A stretch of 22,816 nucleotides of DNA from JAVBOD01 sp031551045 (GCA_031551045.1 JAVBOD010000042.1:1-22816), one strand, 5' to 3'. Positions 1-7,908 are shown, counted from the first letter of the stretch. Notes: generated from the sequence alone by a model not told the origin. A program made the numbers and translations.

Positions 1-514
1 TACAAGCATAAGTTTCCGCAACAATCTCCGCATCTGTGCTTTTTAATAACTGCTCCAAGGTCGAAGTCATGAGAATCTGCATTCTTTCTTCCATACGCTG
101 GTCGCACAAACGCATCTTGGCGGTATATACGGTGTCTTGGCTTAATTGCTGTTCCAACAGTTTTACCGGATTTGTCTCCCAATAATTATCGGGGGTTATC
201 TGCCCTTCGATATCTTTGCCAAACCAATCGAACCCGGCAACGGCCGTTTGCGGAAACCATTCTTTCATGCGCCACATTTCCTCCGGATAGTTTCTAAGAA
301 AGAAATTTGCTTCCCGGCCCATATCTTCAGGCCGTATTTCAACCGCAATAACATCGGGATGCAGCCCTGCTATAATCGCTTTTAAAGAATCGTAATTGTA
401 ATTCGGATTGATTCTGTGCGCCTGGTGTATGGTGGGTATAAAATACACTTCGGTCTTTGCTGTACACGAAACAAATAGAATGGCGACTAATAGTAGCGAT
501 AGGAGATGCTTCAT
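1..514 (-). CDS. Partial lipoprotein of unknown function (3' end beyond window)
   Basis: The frame is open from an ATG at 514 leftward off the window edge (171 codons visible). The N-terminus has a hydrophobic stretch ending in a lipobox-like FVSC with Cys17, so this is probably an exported lipoprotein. Just after it come an IHQAHR segment (about residues 28-33) and a PDVIAVEIRPEDM segment (about 53-65). This histidine motif followed by a hydrophobic strand ending in an acidic residue recalls the TIKI/TraB/GumN fold, but that is a guess and I do not recognise the family firmly. The gene begins 27 bases after the M48 protease stop on the same strand, so the two are probably cotranscribed. The C-terminal part is missing, so length and domain content cannot be judged. 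Confidence 0.75.
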   Translation of the reverse strand, partial: MKHLLSLLLVAILFVSCTAKTEVYFIPTIHQAHRINPNYNYDSLKAIIAGLHPDVIAVEIRPEDMGREANFFLRNYPEEMWRMKEWFPQTAVAGFDWFGKDIEGQITPDNYWETNPVKLLEQQLSQDTVYTAKMRLCDQRMEERMQILMTSTLEQLLKSTDAEIVAETYAC

Positions 515-541
515 CGGTGTAATATTTGTTGCCTTTCTTTT

Positions 542-1339
542 TTATTTTGGCAGGCTATTTTTAAATTGCTGATAACGCTCTGTGTAATCGTTCCCTTTTT
601 TGCTTCCGTTTTGCACCCATGCATCTTTGATACGTTGAATGCGGTCGGTCGGAGCAGGGTGCGTACTCATAAAGGTTTCCAATTTGCTTTGTACGGTGCC
701 GGATTCCGCCGCTAATTTTTCAAAAAAACCGGCTACGCCCAGCGGATTATAATCGGTGTTGCTCAAATAATATACGGCCAATGCATCGGCTTGGCTTTCG
801 TCCGAACGGCTAAAGGCTAACCCGCCTAAGCCATTGGCAATGTTTCCGGCTAAGGCTAAGTATTGATTCGGATTCTCGCCCAACAATAAATTAGTAAGGT
901 ACTGGGTTCCGTATTGCTTTGTCATTTGAGCCGTAGAGTGCCGTGCCGCCGCATGCCCTATTTCGTGCGCCATGACACCGGCAAGTTGCGATTCGTTATC
1001 CAAATATTTAATCAAACCGGTATATACATATAACTTCCCTCCCGGAGCAGCAAAGGCGTTCAGCACATCTGCGTTGATAAGTTTTACACTCCAGTCGAAG
1101 TCGTTGCGATAGGCCACCACGCCGCTATTCAAAATGGTATTCATAATACGGTTGATATGCGAATAAGCCGTAGCGTATTTCACCGAATCCAGTAGCGGAT
1201 ATTCTTTGGTGTCGCTGGCTATTTGGGCATACATCTGGCGCCCCATCTCTTTGTCATCCTCAATGCTGTAGAGGTTTAGGCTGTTTACCACAGCGCATGA
1301 GGTAAAAACTAATGCAAGAGCTAAAAATTTTATTTTCAT
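542..1339 (-). CDS. M48 family zinc metalloprotease, lipoprotein
   Basis: This is a 265-residue protein with an N-terminal hydrophobic segment and a probable lipid-attached Cys15 (VFTSC), so it is likely anchored in a membrane facing the periplasm. The gluzincin motif HEIGH lies at residues 125-129, and the third ligand motif ExxxD (E181, D185, in SRSDESQADALA) follows as expected for M48. The NAFAAPGG stretch about residues 94-101 and the THPAPTDRI stretch near 226 are also typical of this family (LoiP/YcaL/BepA-like). Length matches single-domain bacterial M48 lipoproteins; there is no TPR extension as in BepA. The family degrades or quality-controls envelope proteins. It leads a probable two-gene unit with the partial lipoprotein downstream. 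A plausible promoter lies at 1367-1396. Confidence 0.93.
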   Translation of the reverse strand: MKIKFLALALVFTSCAVVNSLNLYSIEDDKEMGRQMYAQIASDTKEYPLLDSVKYATAYSHINRIMNTILNSGVVAYRNDFDWSVKLINADVLNAFAAPGGKLYVYTGLIKYLDNESQLAGVMAHEIGHAAARHSTAQMTKQYGTQYLTNLLLGENPNQYLALAGNIANGLGGLAFSRSDESQADALAVYYLSNTDYNPLGVAGFFEKLAAESGTVQSKLETFMSTHPAPTDRIQRIKDAWVQNGSKKGNDYTERYQQFKNSLPK

Positions 1340-1366
1340 ATATTTTTCCTTAAAGTAAATTTAACG

Positions 1367-1396
1367 TAAAGGTATAAATTTAATTCTTTCCTCAAA
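1367..1396 (-). promoter_or_regulatory. Candidate Bacteroidetes-type promoter for the M48 gene
   Basis: Read on the minus strand, TTTG (1396-1393) is followed 18 bases later by TACCTTTA (1374-1367), one base off the -7 consensus TAnnTTTG. This predicts a start of transcription near 1360 and a leader of roughly 20 bases before the ATG at 1339. Inferred from motif and spacing only. Confidence 0.4.
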
Positions 1397-1495
1397 AAGG
1401 GAGCACAAAAATTGAACCATATTTAACCCGTATTTTTAAATCATCTTTTTCGCTAACGAAAAAGGGCATGGAAGGGGAAATAGTTTATAAAAGCT

Positions 1496-1526
1496 TTTGC
1501 AAATTTCATACAAAGTTATATCTTTG
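1496..1526 (+). promoter_or_regulatory. Promoter of the tRNA gene
   Basis: TTTG at 1496-1499, a 19-base spacer, then TATCTTTG at 1519-1526: an exact match to the Bacteroidetes -33/-7 promoter. Transcription would begin a few bases after 1526, about 25 bases upstream of the mature tRNA 5' end. Confidence 0.7.
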
Positions 1527-1556
1527 CAGCCCCAAATCTATTATGATAAGGGTTTC

Positions 1557-1631
1557 GGGCCCATAGCTCAGTTGGTTAGTAGCACTTGACTCATAATCAA
1601 GGGGTCGTTGGTTCAAGCCCAACTGGGCCCA
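1557..1631 (+). tRNA. tRNA with CAT anticodon (Met or Ile2)
   Basis: A full cloverleaf can be drawn. The acceptor stem GGGCCCA pairs with TGGGCCC over 7 bp, with A73 at 1631. The anticodon stem is CTTGA/TCAAG with loop CTCATAA, giving anticodon CAT. The T stem is GTTGG/CCAAC with loop TTCAAGC. CCA is not encoded. The CAT anticodon fits elongator Met or the Ile2 tRNA whose C34 becomes lysidine. Base pairs C4-G69 and C5-G68 are those described as favouring TilS recognition in E. coli Ile2, so Ile2 is possible. It lacks initiator features such as the C1 mismatch. The D arm is odd: an extra T before AGC leaves the stem as GCTC opposite TAGC, with only three Watson-Crick pairs and a C-U apposition. 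Confidence 0.93.
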
Positions 1632-1639
1632 CAGAAAAT

Positions 1640-1675
1640 AACCGTTATTTGATTGCCATCGAATAGCGGTTTTTT
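1640..1675 (+). terminator. Rho-independent terminator after the tRNA
   Basis: The arm A-ACCGTTATT (1640-1649) pairs with AATAGCGGT-T (1662-1671), with one T-G wobble, around a 12-base loop. It is followed at once by a T run to 1675. It lies 9 bases past the tRNA 3' end. Confidence 0.85.
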
Positions 1676-1833
1676 GCATCTGAACATTTATATAGATAAA
1701 TCCATATTAAATATTTGAATGTAAGGATATTGTTTTTTTTTAAATAAGGGTATTCATAGAAGCAATGCAAGTAAGAAGCCCGGTGATTAAAGTGTTTTTT
1801 ACTTGGCGATATATGAATTCAGCGTTAAAAGTG

Positions 1834-1841
1834 TATTTTTG
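1834..1841 (+). promoter_or_regulatory. Possible -7 element for the zincin/barrel gene
   Basis: TATTTTTG fits TAnnTTTG and sits 23 bases before the ATG at 1865, a sensible leader length. No good TTTG is present at the -33 position, so the call is weak. Confidence 0.35.
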
Positions 1842-1864
1842 TAGGATATTTTCGAGGGTATAAC

Positions 1865-4753
1865 ATGGGGCGCATTCTAAGTGCATGTATAGTAATAATT
1901 TTTGGAGTTTGCTGCTCCGTGCGTGCCTATGCACAATATTATGATACGGGAACCGACCCTGCTGCTGTGAAGTGGCGGACCATCAAAGATGGTTACTTTA
2001 CCGTGATTTATCCGGAAGAAATAGATTCCTTGGCGCAGCGTTATGTCTGGTTGTTGCATAATGCTTATCGTCCGGTGACCTCTGCTCTACGCCCGACCTT
2101 GCGTAATATTCCGGTAGTTTTGCATCCCTATACTGTAAATTCGAATGGAGCTGTTGTGTGGACGCCACGGCGTATGGAGCTTTACACTACGCCTCCGGTT
2201 ACCTCCTATGCGCAACCGTGGGATAAACAATTAGTATTGCACGAAACACGGCATGTGGCACAAATGTTCAAACTGCGGGAAGGGAACTTTAAATATTTAC
2301 ATGTATTGATTGGAGAGCAATCCGAGGGTTTGGCCGCCGGGCTATATCCGCCGGGCTGGTACTTGGAGGGCGATGCGGTAGTGTCCGAAACGGCCGGTTC
2401 TTCTTCCGGGCGCGGGCGGCAGCCGGAATTTCTGATGCCTTACAAAGCGTATTATTTGAATAATTATAAATTTGCCTACGATGTCTGGAAAAATGATTCT
2501 TATCGTTATCTGATTCCTAGCAAATACGAAATGGGATACGCCATGTCGGCCTATGCTTATATGAAGACGGACCGTTATATTTTTGCCTACATGAACGAGT
2601 ATGCCATGACACATCCGTTCAACATTCCTCCTACAGGATGGGCATTGCACAAGTATGGCGGTTTTTTCGACTCCGAGTTACATGAGCAGGCTTTCGCGTT
2701 CTTAGATAGCATTTGGCGGCAGGAAGATGTTCAAAAACAAACGTTGCCGGTTAAGCCTATTACGACGCTTTCCACGGATTACAAATCCTACCGGACGCCT
2801 GTCCCGATGGGAAACGGAAAGCTCATGGCGTTGAAAACGGATTTGGCTAAAACTCCGCGATTGGTGCTCATCGATAGTAGCGGCGCCGAAAAAATGGTAC
2901 GGCATGTTGGGAATGTAAATAGTGCCCTCTCCGCTGCGCAGGGAAAAGTATATTGGACGGAATCGGTGCCGCACGCGCGTTGGGAACTGAAATCCTATTC
3001 TATTGTGAAAAGCTATGATAAGGCAACCGATAGAACTCGTATCTTATCGCACCGCACCCGTTATTTCTCAGTAGCGGCATCGTCTAAAGGGGAAATGCTG
3101 GCAGTGGTAGAAAATGCCGTAGATGGAAAAAGTTTTTTACTGCTTTTGGATGCCGAATCGGGAAACGTGTTGCAACGAACGGAAGCCCCCTGGGGCGCGA
3201 CGTTGAAAGAATTGGCTTGGGGCGGGGATGCCGCGCATATTTATGCAACTATCATTTCCGATGCGGGGATGGGTTTGCAGCGATTTGACCTGCAACAGCA
3301 ACGTTGGGAAACGATGATTCCCGAAACATCAAGCGCTATTCATCGCCCGTCGGTGGCAGGGGAGCAGGTGTTTTTTGAAAGCGGATATAATGGCGCCAAC
3401 AATATTTATGCCATGGATATTTCTTCCGGAAAAATATATTTATTGACCGATGCTCGCTTCGGAGCTTTTGACCCGGAATTTTTGCCCGACAAGAAAAAAT
3501 TATTATTTGCCGACTATTCCGATAAGGGTTATAGCATCTCGGAACTGGCGATAGACCAAGCGCTGTGGCGGCCGGTGAGTTTTACAACGCCCTGCCGTTA
3601 TGCTCTGGCTGATAGCGTGGCCGGGCAAATGAATTTTAATATCGATACACTGCGGGTACCGGAAAAAATTTCCTATGAAAGCAAGAAGTATAACCGCTTT
3701 ACACACCTTTTCCGCGTGCATAGCTGGGCGCCTTTTTATTTCAGCCCCGATGCCATCGAAGATCTTATATCCGACAACATGTTGAAACATATCGGGCTTG
3801 GAGCAAGTGTTTTTTCGCAAAACACCTTGGGTTCCGCTATCACATTTTTAGGATACCAGTATCATAGTTATCGCAACACGGGACATTTTTCTTTTATTTA
3901 TCAAGGCTGGTATCCGGTATTTGAACTGCAACTCGATGTTAACGACCGTGCCCGCGAGCGACATAATTTAGAAGTGCGAGGGCCTTTCGGCTACCAATAT
4001 TTGATAGATACGGCGATTACGACTTCGCAGCCTTATTGTGAGCTATTTACACGGATGTATATCCCGTTTAATTTAACACGCGGAGCTTGGCAAACCGTCT
4101 TGTTGCCGCAACTGGAATATCATTTCACCAACGATGAATTCAGTGATTCGTACATCCGGCAAAATTATTCCTATTACCAATTTATCCGTTCCGGAGTGAC
4201 TTTCTACCGGCGCTTGCCCATGTCTCTCCGCGATTTATATCCGCGTTGGGGATTTATGATGCGTGCCTTGAATTCATTGCCGGTGGCGGACGGGCGTAAT
4301 TTTAAAACTATAAGTTCCGTACAGTTGACAACCTATTCGCCCGGGATACTTGTTAATCATAGCCTTGTGTTGACGGGGGGCTACCAGTGGCAAAGCAAGG
4401 GCGCTGGGCGTTATTTGCCATTCAGCCATTTAAGTTTTCCGAGAGGATATACAACAACGGCATCCCAACAATTAATGACGGCGTCGGCTACGTACGCCAT
4501 GCCCTTATGTTGCCCCGATTGGAATTTAGGTTACTGGTTTTATTTGAAACGGGTGCAGATGGCGTTATTTGCGGATTATGGGCGTAGCGAATATCGTAAG
4601 GCATGGACGAATATGCTTTCTGCCGGATTTGATTTGTCGATGGATTTTCATTTTTTGAGAATAGGCGCTCCTATTAACATGGGCGTTCGTTGTATTTTCC
4701 CGAAAGACGGTTCGCCCTCTGCAGAATTACTAATGAATGTAAAAATAAATTAA
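1865..4753 (+). CDS. Large envelope protein: zincin-like domain, beta-propeller, C-terminal barrel
   Basis: This is a 962-residue protein with a clear Sec signal peptide cleaved near AYA-Q (residues 22-24). The N-terminal third carries a gluzincin-like motif HETRH (126-130) and a downstream WYLEGDA with Glu168, the pattern of HExxH...E zinc peptidases, so a zinc-binding fold is likely. The middle (about 290-600) reads as TolB-like beta-propeller blades, for example segments ending in short Asp/Ser turns such as LVLIDSSG, LLLLDAESG and IYAMDISSG. The last roughly 330 residues are rich in alternating aromatic strands (HFSFIYQGWYPVFELQLDV and others), as expected of an outer-membrane beta-barrel. 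It is first in a tight operon (10 bases before the flippase). Similar three-part proteins are known as uncharacterised Bacteroidetes proteins. Whether it is an active protease is unknown. Confidence 0.85.
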   Translation: MGRILSACIVIIFGVCCSVRAYAQYYDTGTDPAAVKWRTIKDGYFTVIYPEEIDSLAQRYVWLLHNAYRPVTSALRPTLRNIPVVLHPYTVNSNGAVVWTPRRMELYTTPPVTSYAQPWDKQLVLHETRHVAQMFKLREGNFKYLHVLIGEQSEGLAAGLYPPGWYLEGDAVVSETAGSSSGRGRQPEFLMPYKAYYLNNYKFAYDVWKNDSYRYLIPSKYEMGYAMSAYAYMKTDRYIFAYMNEYAMTHPFNIPPTGWALHKYGGFFDSELHEQAFAFLDSIWRQEDVQKQTLPVKPITTLSTDYKSYRTPVPMGNGKLMALKTDLAKTPRLVLIDSSGAEKMVRHVGNVNSALSAAQGKVYWTESVPHARWELKSYSIVKSYDKATDRTRILSHRTRYFSVAASSKGEMLAVVENAVDGKSFLLLLDAESGNVLQRTEAPWGATLKELAWGGDAAHIYATIISDAGMGLQRFDLQQQRWETMIPETSSAIHRPSVAGEQVFFESGYNGANNIYAMDISSGKIYLLTDARFGAFDPEFLPDKKKLLFADYSDKGYSISELAIDQALWRPVSFTTPCRYALADSVAGQMNFNIDTLRVPEKISYESKKYNRFTHLFRVHSWAPFYFSPDAIEDLISDNMLKHIGLGASVFSQNTLGSAITFLGYQYHSYRNTGHFSFIYQGWYPVFELQLDVNDRARERHNLEVRGPFGYQYLIDTAITTSQPYCELFTRMYIPFNLTRGAWQTVLLPQLEYHFTNDEFSDSYIRQNYSYYQFIRSGVTFYRRLPMSLRDLYPRWGFMMRALNSLPVADGRNFKTISSVQLTTYSPGILVNHSLVLTGGYQWQSKGAGRYLPFSHLSFPRGYTTTASQQLMTASATYAMPLCCPDWNLGYWFYLKRVQMALFADYGRSEYRKAWTNMLSAGFDLSMDFHFLRIGAPINMGVRCIFPKDGSPSAELLMNVKIN

Positions 4754-4763
4754 TCATGAGGCC

Positions 4764-6254
4764 ATGAGTAATCCTCTAAAACGCTTGGCGGGCGAAACGG
4801 CCATTTACGGGTTGAGTACGATTTTGGTGCGCATCATCAACTTCTTTTTTGTCCCGATATACACCCGCATATTGACGAAAGCAGAGTACGGCATAGCTGC
4901 GGAATTTCTGGGCTATATTGCTATTTTGCAGGTAGTGCTTACATTAGGACTGGAAACAGGTTGTTTCCGTTTTGCAAATAAAAACCCGAATCCAAAGCAG
5001 GTTTTCTCCACGGCTTTAAGTACGGTAGGACTTGTGTGTGCCGTATTTTTTCTTGCCTGTGTTTTATTTTCGAGTGATATTGCCTCACTCATGGGGCGCG
5101 AAGGTTTTGGAATGTGTATTGTGTATCTGGGCGCCATTCTGGCATCCGATTGCTTTACCTCTATCTTATTCGCCAAGCTCCGTTACGAGCATAAAGCAAT
5201 GAAATTTGTAGTATTTAAGACTATAAAAATTTTAACCGAGTTGGTTTGTAATTTATTGTTATTTCTCGGAGCACCTGCTTATTTCGCTGCTCATCCCGAT
5301 TCATGGCTACTGCATTTCGTGTCGCCGACACCCGATTTCTCTTATATCCTTTTTGCCATATTTGTAAGTTGCATCGTGGCTTTCGCTTTGCTGATACCGG
5401 ATATGCTGCGTACCCGGTTGTCTTTCCATAAATCAATATGGAAAGATTTAATGATCTATTCCTTACCTTTGATGATCGCCGGATTGCCGGGCATAGTCAA
5501 TGATACCGTCGACCGCTTGCTTTTTCGTTTTTGTATGCCGGAAGATATGGTATGGGAGGCGCAACTCGGCCTATTCCAAGCGGGTGTAAAACTCGCCGTA
5601 TTGATGACTTTATTTATACAAATGTTCCGTTATGCCGCGGAGCCTTTCTTTTTTGGAGAAGAGAAGGATAAAAACTCGCCCCAACTTTATGCCACGACAA
5701 TGAATCATTTTACGGCATTTTGCATGTGTATCTTTTTATTTGTCATGTTCTACATGGATGCCATAGGTTTAATATTGGGCGAAGATTTCAGGGAAGGGAT
5801 CGACATCGTACCTATTATGCTGGGGGCTTACGTATTGTTAGGTATCAACTTCAACCTTTCCATGTGGTATAAACTATCGGGCAAAACGAAATATGCTATA
5901 TGGATTACCGGCGCCGGTTTATTGGTTACATTAATTATAAACCTGCTATTTATGCCGGTTTATGGTTATCATGCGGCTGCTTGGGGACACTTTTTCAGTT
6001 ATCTGCTGATGGTGGTTTTGAGTGCATGGTTGGGCGCCAAATACTACCCGATTCCTTACAGCTGGGGAAAAATAATCGGCTATATACTTGCCGGAGCAGC
6101 ATTATATTTCATTAGCCGAGCCATACCATTTCCTAATATATGCTTGAAATGGATAGTGAACACAATATTACTGATAGGTTATATAACTTTTTGGTTCCGT
6201 TGGGAGAAGTTGCATCCTATGCAAATGATTCGTTCTGTAATAAAGAAAAAATAA
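4764..6254 (+). CDS. Polysaccharide/O-antigen flippase (MOP superfamily)
   Basis: This is a 496-residue integral membrane protein with about 12-14 hydrophobic segments spread along its length. The N-terminal pattern LAGETAIYGLSTILVRIINF, followed by PIYTRILTKAEYG, is typical of Wzx/RfbX-type lipid-linked oligosaccharide flippases of the polysaccharide biosynthesis protein family. Such proteins move undecaprenyl-linked glycans across the inner membrane. The start at 4764 is used because an ATG at 4756 is out of frame. The upstream gene stops 10 bases before and dut starts 7 bases after the stop, so the three genes form an operon. No glycosyltransferases are nearby, so the substrate cannot be inferred. 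The adjacency of this flippase to dut is, to my recollection, a conserved arrangement in Bacteroidales. Confidence 0.9.
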   Translation: MSNPLKRLAGETAIYGLSTILVRIINFFFVPIYTRILTKAEYGIAAEFLGYIAILQVVLTLGLETGCFRFANKNPNPKQVFSTALSTVGLVCAVFFLACVLFSSDIASLMGREGFGMCIVYLGAILASDCFTSILFAKLRYEHKAMKFVVFKTIKILTELVCNLLLFLGAPAYFAAHPDSWLLHFVSPTPDFSYILFAIFVSCIVAFALLIPDMLRTRLSFHKSIWKDLMIYSLPLMIAGLPGIVNDTVDRLLFRFCMPEDMVWEAQLGLFQAGVKLAVLMTLFIQMFRYAAEPFFFGEEKDKNSPQLYATTMNHFTAFCMCIFLFVMFYMDAIGLILGEDFREGIDIVPIMLGAYVLLGINFNLSMWYKLSGKTKYAIWITGAGLLVTLIINLLFMPVYGYHAAAWGHFFSYLLMVVLSAWLGAKYYPIPYSWGKIIGYILAGAALYFISRAIPFPNICLKWIVNTILLIGYITFWFRWEKLHPMQMIRSVIKKK

Positions 6255-6261
6255 ATAGATA

Positions 6262-6696
6262 ATGAAAGTTAAAATCATCAACCACTCGCCTTTTGACTTG
6301 CCGCACTATGCCACACCACATTCTGCAGGCATGGATTTACGTGCTAATACCGACACCCCGATTGAATTAAAACCCTTGCAACGAGCCATGGTTCCCACCG
6401 GTTTGTTCATTGAATTGCCGGTCGGATACGAAGCGCAGGTACGGCCACGGAGCGGATTAGCCGCCAAGCACGGCATTTCTATTGTAAATTCTCCCGGTAC
6501 CATTGATGCCGATTACAGGGGAGAGATTAAAGTGATTTTAGTGAATCTATCGGATCAAACTTTCATTTTGGAGCCGGGCGAACGTATTGCTCAAATGGTA
6601 GTTGCCAAGCACGAGCAGGTAGCGTGGGTGCCTGTAAAAGAGCTCAACGAAAGCGCTCGTGGAGAGGGAGGCTTTGGTTCTACGGGCGTGAAATAA
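6262..6696 (+). CDS. dut: dUTP diphosphatase (dUTPase)
   Basis: This 144-residue trimeric-type dUTPase hydrolyses dUTP to dUMP and diphosphate, keeping uracil out of DNA and supplying dTMP synthesis. All five family motifs are visible: SAGMDLRA (21-28), RPRSGLAAKHGI (about 62-73), the uracil-binding hairpin GTIDADYRGEIKV with its catalytic Asp (about 79-91), PGERIAQMVV (about 105-114) and the C-terminal RGEGGFGSTG (about 133-142). Length is normal and no motif residue appears lost. It is the last gene of the operon that includes the flippase and is followed by a strong terminator. Confidence 0.98.
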   Translation: MKVKIINHSPFDLPHYATPHSAGMDLRANTDTPIELKPLQRAMVPTGLFIELPVGYEAQVRPRSGLAAKHGISIVNSPGTIDADYRGEIKVILVNLSDQTFILEPGERIAQMVVAKHEQVAWVPVKELNESARGEGGFGSTGVK

Positions 6697-6697
6697 T

Positions 6698-6734
6698 AAC
6701 AAAAAAGCGAACCTTAACCGTTCGCTTTTTTGTT
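6698..6734. terminator. Bidirectional terminator between dut and the DUF4136 gene
   Basis: GCGAAC (6707-6712) pairs with GTTCGC (6720-6725) around a 7-base loop. The flanks extend as an A run (6701-6706) pairing with a T run (6726-6731) plus three more pairs. The A and T tracts on either side let it work for both converging genes. Confidence 0.88.
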
Positions 6735-6752
6735 TAATTTATCTATAAACTT

Positions 6753-7337
6753 TTATTTTGCAGGAGCGGCAACCGGATAATCTTTGAATAAAGCAACCAT
6801 CGCTTTATCTAAATTCTCTTCGGCTTTTGCCTGATTAGTGGCTTGCTCTAATACGTGTGATACGGAACCGTGCCATACTAATTCGTTCTTTCTCGGGTCA
6901 ACCATGTCAACCAATAAAGTCCCGGTTGTATAAGTATTGATATCGACATGCGTATTTGCGCTGCCCCATCCGTAGTTCATCGGGCCCCAATATCCGTAAG
7001 GTCCATACCATCCACCGGGCATATTGAAGGTGGTGGTGGCATCGGCTTCTTTGTCATACTTTAAGAAGATACCCAAGTTAATCAATAAATCACTGGTACC
7101 TGTAGTCGTCAATTTGTAGCCTCTTGCAGCCATTTGTTTGTCAAGGGCGCTTTTGATTAAAGCAACGTGAGCGATAGAAACCGACTGAGGTAATTTGCTT
7201 TGGTCAATATCCATATAGCTGTATGTCTTGTACTGAGCCATATTCACGGATTTGTCCGGCAAAATAGCCGATACATTGTAGGTTGCGCAAGATGCCAAGA
7301 AGGCAGCAGCAGCAAAGAAAAGGACAAATTTTTTCAT
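6753..7337 (-). CDS. DUF4136-type lipoprotein
   Basis: This 194-residue protein has a lipoprotein signal ending in FLASC (Cys17). The body fits the DUF4136 pattern: an early YKTYSYM segment (about 36-42), an alpha-helical stretch with AARGYKL, the SDLLINLGIFLKY strand (about 82-94), a Gly/Tyr/Trp-rich low-complexity linker (about 107-126), then YTTGTLLVDMVDPRKNELVWHGS. Function is unknown; members are often single lipoproteins of the periplasmic face. It is a single gene facing the end of dut, with no obvious partner. Its leader is A-rich with no Shine-Dalgarno, and I could not pick a convincing promoter. Confidence 0.88.
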   Translation of the reverse strand: MKKFVLFFAAAAFLASCATYNVSAILPDKSVNMAQYKTYSYMDIDQSKLPQSVSIAHVALIKSALDKQMAARGYKLTTTGTSDLLINLGIFLKYDKEADATTTFNMPGGWYGPYGYWGPMNYGWGSANTHVDINTYTTGTLLVDMVDPRKNELVWHGSVSHVLEQATNQAKAEENLDKAMVALFKDYPVAAPAK

Positions 7338-7584
7338 AATCTTTTTGTTTAAATGTTAATACTTCTGTTATTCTCTTTTTCATAAAAACAAATAACGTGC
7401 CAAAATATGAAGCGTGATTTATAATTTGAGAATCAATCTGTTATTGTATTTTTAGTAAGGGTAAACAACCGGATTATTTCGAGGAATGAGTGGAATATTG
7501 TTGAGGAAAAACATTTTTTAAGAATATTTACGAAATGTAGGGAGCTGTGTAAATAACCGTTTAAATTTTATTTTAAATGTATTT

Positions 7585-7610
7585 CAGGCTTTCAGCCTGT
7601 TCTTTTTTTC
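7585..7610 (+). repeat. Small hairpin with T tract
   Basis: CAGGCT (7585-7590) and AGCCTG (7594-7599) are perfectly complementary around TTC and are followed by a T-rich tail to 7609. It resembles a terminator, but no plus-strand gene is left to terminate after the dut hairpin. It may instead be another intergenic palindromic repeat. Confidence 0.45.
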
Positions 7611-7654
7611 AAGATAAATCATCATACAAAATTTTAAACTGTTACTTAAATTTT

Positions 7655-7861
7655 TATAGAAATTTTTGATTATCCGCAACCACACCTAATATCCCATAGG
7701 GATTTACGCTCGGTAGCAAAAGCAATTGATGAACACATCCGGCATCCCGTTAGGGATGCATCCCTAACGGGATGCCCCGTGTTAGGACTGCCCCTTTTCT
7801 ACCAAGCGATAATGCCTATGGCATTGTTTAGGACACTTTGCGGATAATCATATAGAAATTT
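7655..7861. mobile_element. MITE-like palindromic element with flanking direct repeats
   Basis: The core 7667-7850 (184 bases) begins and ends with a perfect 13-base inverted repeat, TGATTATCCGCAA at 7667-7679 and its complement at 7838-7850. It is flanked by identical 11-base direct repeats TATAGAAATTT (7655-7665 and 7851-7861), which look like a target duplication. The two 74-base arms are further complementary in blocks (CCTAA, CCATAGG, CGCT-GGTAG, AAAAG) and meet at a perfect 36-base palindrome, so the whole element can fold into one long hairpin. It encodes no protein. These are the features of a small non-autonomous transposable element or structured intergenic repeat; the source transposase is not in the window. 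Confidence 0.6.
7741..7776. repeat. Perfect 36-base palindrome at the centre of the element
   Basis: GGCATCCCGTTAGGGATG followed directly by its exact reverse complement, with no spacer. It is centred on TGCA at 7757-7760 and forms the tip of the larger element. Each arm also contains ATCCC/GGGAT sub-repeats like the one at 7691-7703. Confidence 0.9.
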
Positions 7862-7908
7862 AAACAGTTAACAGGTAGAGCATTTAGAGCATGCATTTTA
7901 GTTATTGT

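Noticed and set aside
146..715. Two plus-strand open frames of 79 and 69 residues
   Set aside because: They lie opposite the partial lipoprotein and the M48 gene, whose motifs are unmistakable.
1740..1934. 64-residue minus-strand open frame in the leader of the zincin/barrel gene
   Set aside because: It overlaps the start and signal peptide of the 1865 gene and has no family features.
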